A stretch of 64,000 nucleotides of DNA, from assembly GCA_039192515.1 (NCBI GenBank), contig JBCCXA010000021.1:1-64000 (forward strand). The letters run 5' to 3'. This DNA is from Verrucomicrobiota bacterium. GTDB lineage: Bacteria > Verrucomicrobiota > Verrucomicrobiia > Methylacidiphilales > JBCCWR01. The translations under genes were made by a program, and so were the position numbers. The first letter of the stretch is position 1. Every line of letters starts with the position of its first letter. The notes under the pieces were generated by a model. That model did no database searches, had not been told where the DNA came from, and saw nothing but the letters and a program-made list of their open reading frames with translations. Below, piece by piece: positions 57,845 to 64,000 of the stretch.

Positions 57845-58609
57845 TCAAGCACCTGCTGGCTCCGCAAAATCCTTCACAACCCAATCATAACCTTTTTCTT
57901 CAAGTTCAAGCGCAAGTTCCTTATCTCCAGTCTTTATAATCTGACCCTCGACCATGACGTGAACATAGTCAGGAACGATGTAATCCAATAATCTTTGATA
58001 GTGAGTGATGACAAGTATCCCCATATTTTTTCCTTTTAGTCTATTGACACCATCGGAAACAACCCTTAAAGCATCGATATCCAAACCACTATCTGTTTCA
58101 TCCAATACAGCATAGGAGGGCTGCAAGATAGACATTTGCAGAATCTCATTGCGTTTCTTTTCTCCCCCTGAGAAACCATCGTTTACCGCTCGCGAGCTAA
58201 ATTCATGCTTCATGCCTAGTTCATCCATCTTATTATAAAGTAGCTCATAGAATTCTACTGCATCTACTTCCTCCCCCTCAGGAAGGCGAGCCTGTAGAGC
58301 TGCCCTGAGAAAATTGGCGATTGTGACACCTGGAATTTCTGCTGGGTACTGAAACGCAAGAAACAGTCCCATACGAGCCCTTTCATCAGCTTCGTATTCC
58401 ATAATATCTAGACCATCGAGTGTAACTGATCCCCCTGTAACCTCATAGTCTGGATGCCCAGAAAGAACCTTAGCTAGAGTGCTCTTGCCAGAACCATTAG
58501 GTCCCATAATCGCGTGAACTTCACCCTTAGGGACTGTTAATGAGAGTCCTTTCAAAATCTCCTTATCCTCGATATTAGCTTGTAAATCTTTGATCTCTAA
58601 CGCGTTCAT
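57845..58609 (-). CDS. sufC: Fe-S cluster assembly ATPase SufC
   Basis: A 254-aa ABC-type ATPase with Walker [16 protein letters not shown], the SufC signature [16 protein letters not shown], Walker [17 protein letters not shown] and the H-loop [13 protein letters not shown] start at ATG 58609 (MNALEIKDL), matching the family; the frame extends to TTG 58660. First gene of the suf operon, a less common order than sufB first. Confidence 0.94.
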   Translation of the reverse strand: MNALEIKDLQANIEDKEILKGLSLTVPKGEVHAIMGPNGSGKSTLAKVLSGHPDYEVTGGSVTLDGLDIMEYEADERARMGLFLAFQYPAEIPGVTIANFLRAALQARLPEGEEVDAVEFYELLYNKMDELGMKHEFSSRAVNDGFSGGEKKRNEILQMSILQPSYAVLDETDSGLDIDALRVVSDGVNRLKGKNMGILVITHYQRLLDYIVPDYVHVMVEGQIIKTGDKELALELEEKGYDWVVKDFAEPAGA

Positions 58610-58660
58610 TTGTGCTAATATAGACTCAGTCCGATTTTCTGCAAGAGCATCAAATTTCAA

Positions 58661-58750
58661 TTCTTAGTTATAATAATAATTAATAATTGAAAAAATTATG
58701 CAAAATTCCTCTTATACAATAATTATAGCAGCTATTATATCTACTTAAGC
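58661..58750 (-). promoter_or_regulatory. Likely promoter region of the suf operon
   Basis: An AT-rich stretch between nitH and sufC. On the - strand two TATAAT hexamers occur (58739-58734 and 58727-58722), candidates for a -10 element; no clear -35 is seen. No Rrf2/IscR-like site is recognised. Confidence 0.3.
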
Positions 58751-59998
58751 TCAGATTGGAGCATGAATAGGTTCTCTTAGGGCTATTTTTTCTGCTAGAT
58801 AATCAGCATCTCTAGCAACCCCAGCAAATCTTCCCGAACCCCAAGTATACAGCCAAGGCAAGCCAAGAAAATAAAGACCTGGGCAATCTGTAACCCCTCG
58901 CACACAACAAGGATACCCTTTATTATCAAAAACCGGGGCCTTAACGAAACCAAATTCAGGTGCAAAGCCTATTGCCCAAATGATTGCTGAAATCCTTTGA
59001 TCTGCAAAATTCAAGCGAGTTTGCTCCACATTGGGCTTCCACACAGGAATGTAGGGCTCTTCGCTCGGAATCTCTAAACCTTGATTTAAGATATACTTAT
59101 CTATGATGTTGCGAAGACGGACATAGGTTTCATCTGCTAAGTCTAGTTTTTCATTCACATCCGGTCTGACATTGAATCCACTAGCATCGATACTTTCTAA
59201 AAAACCATACAGACTCATGCCCTCTAGCGCAAATTGGCGAAGATCCATTTCACGTCCTCCATCCCTACCTGTTAGGTAGTGGTTGGTTTCATGCCTTACT
59301 TCCTCCGGATTTTCAAACTCGTGGATTGGTTTATCATAATGCCCCATCTCCTCAAACCAATCGACGACATCTCGCCCCCTGTAAAATCTGGGAGAACGAG
59401 GAGCACTCCCAAGACAAAGATGAACTTTTCGACCTTCCAGATGTAGATCCTCGGCGATTTGGCAGCCTGACTGCGCTGACCCAACCACAATCACTTCTCC
59501 GTCAGGGATTTGTTTAGGATTTTTATACTCCGCAGAATGAATCTGCATGATCGAGCCCGGAATTTTTTGGCTGCCTGGGAGCTTTCTTGGGCGATGGTAT
59601 GCTCCCGTAGCAATCACAACCTGCTGGGTATTCCATGAACCTGATGAAGTCTCCACTGTAAAACCAGCTTTCCTGAGCAAAACAGAGTTCACCGTTACGC
59701 CTTCCATTAGCGGGGGGTTAAAACTTTTTGCGTAACGCTCGATAAATGCCACGATTTCATTTTTTAACATGAAGCCATTGGGGTCCGTACCGTCGTAATC
59801 ATAGCCGGGTAATCGACACTGAAAATTTGGGGTTACCAGACAAAAAGAATCCCAACGTTCATTTCTCCAACTATGGCCTAATTGATTCCTTTCAAAAATG
59901 AGATGGTTGTTCAATCCACGACTCATAAGACAGTGACTCATAGAAAGACCTGCTTGTCCTCCTCCAATAATTGCAACATCTAACTCTTTATTTTCCAT
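58751..59998 (-). CDS. nitH: FAD-dependent oxidoreductase, MSMEG_0569-like (NitH)
   Basis: A 415-aa flavin monooxygenase-type enzyme with the FAD motif AIIGGGQAGLSMSH, the NADPH-binding IVVGSAQSGCQIAEDL and the ATGAYH stretch. The family is the FAD-dependent oxidoreductase (MSMEG_0569-like) of Nit1C nitrilase clusters. It is the last gene of the cluster, 15 bases after nitG. Gene letters follow the Nit1C scheme, from memory. Confidence 0.85.
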   Translation of the reverse strand: MENKELDVAIIGGGQAGLSMSHCLMSRGLNNHLIFERNQLGHSWRNERWDSFCLVTPNFQCRLPGYDYDGTDPNGFMLKNEIVAFIERYAKSFNPPLMEGVTVNSVLLRKAGFTVETSSGSWNTQQVVIATGAYHRPRKLPGSQKIPGSIMQIHSAEYKNPKQIPDGEVIVVGSAQSGCQIAEDLHLEGRKVHLCLGSAPRSPRFYRGRDVVDWFEEMGHYDKPIHEFENPEEVRHETNHYLTGRDGGREMDLRQFALEGMSLYGFLESIDASGFNVRPDVNEKLDLADETYVRLRNIIDKYILNQGLEIPSEEPYIPVWKPNVEQTRLNFADQRISAIIWAIGFAPEFGFVKAPVFDNKGYPCCVRGVTDCPGLYFLGLPWLYTWGSGRFAGVARDADYLAEKIALREPIHAPI

Positions 59999-60012
59999 GT
60001 ATTTTCGATTAT

Positions 60013-60288
60013 TTAAATATGAAGAACTTTGATTTTTGAGTCATTTGGCAACTCCGCTAGCCATGTTTTGATCTTAACCAGCTGAGAAGAAGCTGCGCCG
60101 CAAGAAAAACCAAATTTCGCTTCTACTCTCAAAGAGGCCTCCGTTAGGGCATCTTCTGCTAGAGACCCAAATTCTTCTGCTGTATAGGAATGTCCTTTTG
60201 TAAAAAAACTCTTTACTACACTTGAAGGTGAATAACAAATTTCTTGTCTACCGTCGGGGAACTCAATTGTAAATGGTGTTTCAGGCAT
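60013..60288 (-). CDS. nitG: Small Nit1C-cluster protein, MSMEG_0570-like (NitG)
   Basis: A 91-aa protein of the MSMEG_0570 nitrogen-starvation family: IEFPDGRQEICYSPSSVVKSFF and EDALTEASLRVEAKFGFSCG. Its function is not known; it is a constant member of the cluster. It lies 6 bases after nitD. Confidence 0.8.
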   Translation of the reverse strand: MPETPFTIEFPDGRQEICYSPSSVVKSFFTKGHSYTAEEFGSLAEDALTEASLRVEAKFGFSCGAASSQLVKIKTWLAELPNDSKIKVLHI

Positions 60289-60294
60289 AATGAT

Positions 60295-61479
60295 TTAGTT
60301 GCAACTTAATACCGCTGGTTTTTCTTTCAAAGATGTTCGTTTGGTTTGTTCAAATAGAGAGAGTGTCGAGCACGCAGCGCACTTTGCGCATCCAGCCTTA
60401 AGGGAATCTGATGTCATTTTAGCTTCTGTCAGCATCGCCGCTAGAGGCTCTAAAATAGATCGCATGAAAGCTGGTGAGGGTGAAAAACAATCTGCGAATT
60501 GTGTTCCCCCAACCGGCACAAATGGTACGACAAATGGGTAAACGCCTAAGTCAACAAGTTTGCGACATCCTAGCAAAAGCCCTTCTTTGGTATCTCCTAA
60601 TCCAGCTAATAAATAAGTGCTGACTTCCCCGCGCCCGAACACCTCAACTGCTTTCTTAAAAGCACGCAAATAAGTTCCTACCGAGACCTCTGATTTACCA
60701 GGCATAATATGCTCGCGCACGCTTTGATCCCAAGCCTCTAGATGCATACCAAGCGAATCGACTCCTGCATCTTTTAACAACCTGAACCACATAAAATCAT
60801 CAGGAGGTTCACACTGCACTTGAATAGGCAACCCTGTTGCTCGCTTAATAGCCCTTGCGCATTCCACTAAAATAGCTGCTCCACGGTCACTGGTAACTGG
60901 CGTTCCCGTAGTCATAACAACATTACTGACACCATCCAACTGTTGCGCAGCTAATGCTACTTCTGCCAATTGCTCAGGAGACTTACGAGCAATAGTTGTT
61001 TGATGTTTCAGAGATTCACCGATGGCACAAAATTGACACTTCGTCTTTCGATTCCCATAACGAATACAGGTCTGCATAACCGTGGTGGCTAAAACATTAT
61101 TGGAATGCAGTCGAGCAATTTTCCAGTAAGGAATACCCTCCTCGGTTTTTTTAGAATAAAATCTTGGAGCAGGGGGAAATTCTAACGGTGCTAATTCTTC
61201 CTGCTCTTTGAATAACATCATAGAATTTTCAAAGTCACTCTTGCGACGAGCAATAAACGGCGTCTTGATTTGGTTTTTTACATCAGATCGAATAATTCGT
61301 ACCATTACTGTGCTTCCTAAAACAGTAATTGCCCGGTGGTCAGTTGGCCCAGCACCACCTAGACGAAGCATATTGTCATCTGTGCCTTGCTCAATGCACA
61401 ATCCAAATGATTGCAAATCAGACAACAGAATTTGCTTCTGACTCAACAAAGCCGTGTGAAATGAATTCTTCATCACCAT
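60295..61479 (-). CDS. nitD: Radical SAM enzyme, MSMEG_0568-like (NitD)
   Basis: A 394-aa radical SAM protein. The cluster motif is [18 protein letters not shown], that is C-x9-C-x2-C and not the usual C-x3-C-x2-C. A second group, GCAKCAACS, is near the C terminus, as if for an auxiliary cluster. I start at ATG 61479, with AAGGAAG just upstream; the longer frame to 61563 would run deep into nitC. The family is the MSMEG_0568 radical SAM protein; its reaction is unproven. Confidence 0.85.
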   Translation of the reverse strand: MVMKNSFHTALLSQKQILLSDLQSFGLCIEQGTDDNMLRLGGAGPTDHRAITVLGSTVMVRIIRSDVKNQIKTPFIARRKSDFENSMMLFKEQEELAPLEFPPAPRFYSKKTEEGIPYWKIARLHSNNVLATTVMQTCIRYGNRKTKCQFCAIGESLKHQTTIARKSPEQLAEVALAAQQLDGVSNVVMTTGTPVTSDRGAAILVECARAIKRATGLPIQVQCEPPDDFMWFRLLKDAGVDSLGMHLEAWDQSVREHIMPGKSEVSVGTYLRAFKKAVEVFGRGEVSTYLLAGLGDTKEGLLLGCRKLVDLGVYPFVVPFVPVGGTQFADCFSPSPAFMRSILEPLAAMLTEAKMTSDSLKAGCAKCAACSTLSLFEQTKRTSLKEKPAVLSCN

Positions 61480-62419
61480 TTTCTTCCTTGGTTGAATGAA
61501 TTTTTTGGGCATAACTGCGAGAGCTACGGTCAACTGAGAATGAAAAAAGATCCGGGCGAGCATAATGTCCTACACTATCTAGCATTCGCTTACGCTTGGT
61601 AATGAGATCAAAATCAAGCTCCGCTATACAAATGCCTTCTCCAGAAGTAATAGGCTCCCCCAAAAGCTTACCCTCTGGTGAAACAATTGCTGTAAAACAT
61701 CCACCTGTTAGGGCCTGACGTACTTTTGGATCCGGCGCAATCTTTTCTCGCTGCTCATCTGTTAGCCACCCCGTTGCATTGACCACAAAACACCCTGACT
61801 CTAAAGCATGATGTCTGATGGTGACTTGTATTTGATCAGCAAACGTTTGTCCCACCATAGAACCAGGGAATTGTGAACAGTGAATCTGCTCATGCTCGGT
61901 CATCAAAACATAGCGCGCTAATGGATTGTAATGCTCCCAGCAGGCTAACGCTCCTATCCGTCCGAGATGGGTATCTACCGCGCGTAAACCACTTCCATCA
62001 CCTTGTCCCCAAATCATACGCTCATGATAGGAGGGGGTAATCTTTCGCCGATGAAACACCAATTTTCCCTCTTCATCGAAAATAAGTTGAGCATTGTAAA
62101 GAGTTCCATGATCTCGCTCATTCACACCCACTACCAAAATCATTGATAAACGAGCTGCCAGTTTACTAAGTCGCTCGGTAATCGGGCCAGGTACTTCAAC
62201 CGCTTCCTTGTATAAACCTAAGTGATTTGGACCTATCGCTAGGGGCGGATCGGTAAAAGAAAAGTAGGGATAGTAAGGAACTGAAGTCTCTGGAAATACT
62301 GCAAGATTGGCACCCTGGCTAGAAGCTTCTGCCAGGGTCTCCTCCATGCGATCCACCGTGCGATGACTACTCTCTAAATCTGGCGCTATTTGGATCGCTG
62401 CTGCAATGACTTTATTCAT
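61418..62419 (-). CDS. nitC: Nitrilase, Nit6803-like (NitC)
   Basis: A 333-aa nitrilase. The catalytic triad is complete: Glu44 in [13 protein letters not shown], Lys126 in [12 protein letters not shown] and Cys160 in [12 protein letters not shown]. Sequence pattern and neighbours match the Nit1 clade. It turns nitriles into acids and ammonia. It starts one base after nitB stops and overlaps nitD by about 60 bases. Confidence 0.93.
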   Translation of the reverse strand: MNKVIAAAIQIAPDLESSHRTVDRMEETLAEASSQGANLAVFPETSVPYYPYFSFTDPPLAIGPNHLGLYKEAVEVPGPITERLSKLAARLSMILVVGVNERDHGTLYNAQLIFDEEGKLVFHRRKITPSYHERMIWGQGDGSGLRAVDTHLGRIGALACWEHYNPLARYVLMTEHEQIHCSQFPGSMVGQTFADQIQVTIRHHALESGCFVVNATGWLTDEQREKIAPDPKVRQALTGGCFTAIVSPEGKLLGEPITSGEGICIAELDFDLITKRKRMLDSVGHYARPDLFSFSVDRSSRSYAQKIHSTKEENGDEEFISHGFVESEANSVV

Positions 62420-62420
62420 G

Positions 62421-62903
62421 CTACACAGTCCATGAATCCATAATCACGGCGTTCGCTTTCTTATGCATCAAAATGATATCTAAAACATCTAGTGGATTAA
62501 TCGGTATGATGCCTGGAATAAAAGCTTTCTCTGTTTGTCCATATAGTGCCTGAGTAGAAAAGCGACACCCATAGACTTTGCCACCCTCTTCCATAAACTT
62601 CTCTAGACGCTGGTTGACAAATAGATGTCCGGGAAAAGCTTCATCTCCCAGTGTCGGAAAGCCCCTTTGAAAACCCATAGTAACGCCGGGTCCATATAAT
62701 AAGATAGAAGTTTCATACCCCTTGCGTTGCAATCTCGTGGCCGATAAGGTATTTACAATGGAGATAGATCCTTCAAAGGCGACCGTGTGAAAAGTAACAA
62801 GCGCCTTCTCCCCCTCATCTGCTTTGATATCTGGAAATACTTTTTCCTCGTAATCAACGAGAAAATCCCCCGCTTTGTTCATTTCTTTTTCTACTTTAGG
62901 CAT
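62421..62903 (-). CDS. nitB: Nit1C-cluster protein, MSMEG_0572/Sll0783-like (NitB)
   Basis: A 160-aa protein of the MSMEG_0572 family with [42 protein letters not shown] and [15 protein letters not shown]; the fold looks DsrE-like. First gene of the cluster, ATG 62903. The family is tied to nitrogen starvation in cyanobacteria. Its role is unknown. Confidence 0.87.
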   Translation of the reverse strand: MPKVEKEMNKAGDFLVDYEEKVFPDIKADEGEKALVTFHTVAFEGSISIVNTLSATRLQRKGYETSILLYGPGVTMGFQRGFPTLGDEAFPGHLFVNQRLEKFMEEGGKVYGCRFSTQALYGQTEKAFIPGIIPINPLDVLDIILMHKKANAVIMDSWTV

Positions 62904-62999
62904 ATGCTTGACCTTTCTATTTATATGTTAATTTTTTTAGTTGCCATACAAGAAGAGGCACTTTTTAGGCCAAGCTAACTCAAGGAGACCTCCACATTG

Positions 63000-63015
63000 A
63001 TGCATATCGTTGCAT
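63000..63015. promoter_or_regulatory. Candidate LacI-family operator 1
   Basis: ATGCATATCGTTGCAT, an imperfect inverted repeat (ATGCA/TGCAT arms), 97 bases upstream of nitB. It matches a second site at 63158-63173 in 15 of 16 positions. Confidence 0.6.
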
Positions 63016-63157
63016 TATTAAAAAAAGGATTCCTTTGCATGGTGAGCAAGCTACTTATGGTCTATTTTTAGCCAATGTGCAGTGAATTATGATCAATTGT
63101 GATTAAAATCGAACAGTCTTATCATTGGTTTCAAACCCTATTTGTTAGGCACATGTT

Positions 63158-63173
63158 ATGCTTATCGTTGCAT
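63158..63173. promoter_or_regulatory. Candidate LacI-family operator 2
   Basis: ATGCTTATCGTTGCAT, ending two bases before the start codon of the LacI-family gene. Such a position fits autorepression. It has the same core as operator 1, and the two are 158 bases apart, a spacing compatible with DNA looping. Confidence 0.6.
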
Positions 63174-63175
63174 AG

Positions 63176-64000
63176 ATGAATGCGACTAAAATTACCATGC
63201 AAGATCTCGCTAATGTATTAGAACTCTCTTCTTCTACTGTATCGCGAGCCTTAAAAAATGATCTTCGCATTTCAGAAAAAACCCGGAAACGTGTCATAGA
63301 AAAGGCCAATCAGTTACAGTATCGACCAAACCCCATGGTAAGCGCGCTCATGGCCACTCGGAAAAAGCGCGGGGGCTCTGGAGAAATAGGAACCATTGCT
63401 TTAATAACAGATTACCGGGGTTCACAAAAGTGGCGTGAAAAGGATGTTTGCATCTGGGCTTATAATGGAATCCTTAAAAGGGCCTCAGAACTAGGCTACA
63501 CTATCTCAATATTTGATTTAAAAGACTACCATTATGACCCAAAAAGATTAGAACAAACACTACTTGCTCGGGGAATCAGAGGGGTGTTGCTAGGGTTTTC
63601 CCGTGAAGCAAACACTCAGTTTCAAATTTCATCAGAAAAATTCGTCTTGGCAGGTTTGAGCACTTATTTTGGCCATATACAAGTCGACCGAGCCAATTTC
63701 TATGGATTTTACAATGTCCGTTTGGCCCTAGAAGAACTCTGGAAATATGGCTATAGAAAGCCTGGGTTAGTTGTTCCAGAATTTAATAATGCCGTTTCTG
63801 ACCATGCCTGGTCTGCAGCATTTCTCGACTGGCAGCGACTGCGCTATCAAAAAGAAGAAAAAAGATGTTGCCCGTTTATACCCAACGGAAGTTCTTCTGG
63901 CTCGGATTTCAAGAAATGGATGAGCCACGAAAAACCTGATGTTATATTAGTTTACAAGTTTCCGGTTCGACACTACCTAAACGAAATGGGTTTGCGTGTT
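63176..64000 (+). CDS. LacI-family transcriptional regulator (runs off the window)
   Basis: The first 275 codons of a regulator. The N-terminal helix-turn-helix reads ITMQDLANVLELSSSTVSRA and the hinge LQYRPNPMVSALMATRKKRG. The ligand-binding part follows (GTIALITDYRG, RGIRGVLLGFSREANT). ATG 63176 starts the frame; the end is beyond 64000. It is divergent from the nit cluster and preceded by the two candidate operators, so it may control both itself and nitB-H. Confidence 0.88.
   Translation, partial: MNATKITMQDLANVLELSSSTVSRALKNDLRISEKTRKRVIEKANQLQYRPNPMVSALMATRKKRGGSGEIGTIALITDYRGSQKWREKDVCIWAYNGILKRASELGYTISIFDLKDYHYDPKRLEQTLLARGIRGVLLGFSREANTQFQISSEKFVLAGLSTYFGHIQVDRANFYGFYNVRLALEELWKYGYRKPGLVVPEFNNAVSDHAWSAAFLDWQRLRYQKEEKRCCPFIPNGSSSGSDFKKWMSHEKPDVILVYKFPVRHYLNEMGLRV

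Noticed and set aside
61480..61563. Upstream extension of the radical SAM gene
   Set aside because: It would run further into nitC; ATG 61479 has AAGGAAG at the right distance and gives the family's usual N terminus.
1..64000. CRISPR array, rRNA, tmRNA or a complete insertion sequence
   Set aside because: I saw no regular spaced repeats, no rRNA motifs and no intact transposase with terminal repeats; only recombinase remnants are present.

Overview
The window is bacterial chromosomal DNA, AT-rich by eye, dense in genes and with few strong Shine-Dalgarno sites. I place it tentatively in the Verrucomicrobiota (Opitutae-like). The reasons are the LacI-type regulator at the right end with the RPNPMVSALMA stretch after its helix-turn-helix, the mix of DUF4388-FHA, PA14 and EF-hand secreted proteins, and the sufC-sufB-ferredoxin-sufD order. 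The placement is inference, not proof.

Region 1 (about 460-24000, all + strand) is a biosynthetic locus. Two very large proteins form a compact iterative PKS/PUFA-type synthase. The first (2663 aa) reads NPD-NPD-KS-AT-ACP-ACP-ACP-KR and the second (1643 aa) reads KS-AT-DH-phosphopantetheinyl transferase. Together they contain ketosynthase, acyltransferase, ketoreductase, dehydratase, a PfaD-like flavin enoyl reductase and the enzyme that activates the carrier domains. They are followed by a free ACP, an AlkP-superfamily phosphodiesterase (ATGA overlap), an alpha/beta hydrolase, a beta-propeller/methyltransferase fusion, a second methyltransferase, two SDR oxidoreductases, a TPR protein, a small basic protein, an exported hydrolase and a Trm112-like protein. 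Spacing is tight, so this looks like one or two operons making and tailoring a long-chain acyl or polyene product. The product is unknown.

Region 2 (24.1-29.5 kb, - strand) holds a NatAB-like ABC exporter whose permease is fused to a CPBP protease, a decayed hybrid-kinase receiver, and a GT-C type membrane glycosyltransferase.

Region 3 (29.6-38.3 kb) is an accessory, decaying region. It has a broken tyrosine integrase joined to a broken serine resolvase, a PA14/calcium-repeat secreted protein, several exported proteins of unknown function, a tandem paralogue interrupted by TGA, a tRNA-His (GTG) and several gene remnants.

Region 4 (38.3-52.9 kb) is mostly envelope and housekeeping: a secreted endonuclease-like protein, an OmpA/MotB-like protein, an N-acetylmuramoyl-L-alanine amidase, MazG, a DCC-family thiol protein, a SAM hydrolase-family protein with a lipoprotein signal, a DUF4388-FHA protein, a K+ channel-like protein, a PqiA/MCE transport pair with two lipoproteins, an EF-hand protein and an orphan flagellin-like protein.

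Region 5 (53.0-58.7 kb, - strand) is a SUF Fe-S assembly operon (sufC, sufB, ferredoxin, sufD, DUF1858-rhodanese, IscU-like, sufT) with no cysteine desulfurase. Region 6 (58.75-62.9 kb, - strand) is a Nit1C-type nitrilase cluster (nitB, nitC, nitD, nitG, nitH) that lacks the usual acetyltransferase and AIR-synthase-like genes. A divergent, truncated LacI-family gene closes the window, and two near-identical 16-bp inverted repeats between it and nitB are candidate operators.
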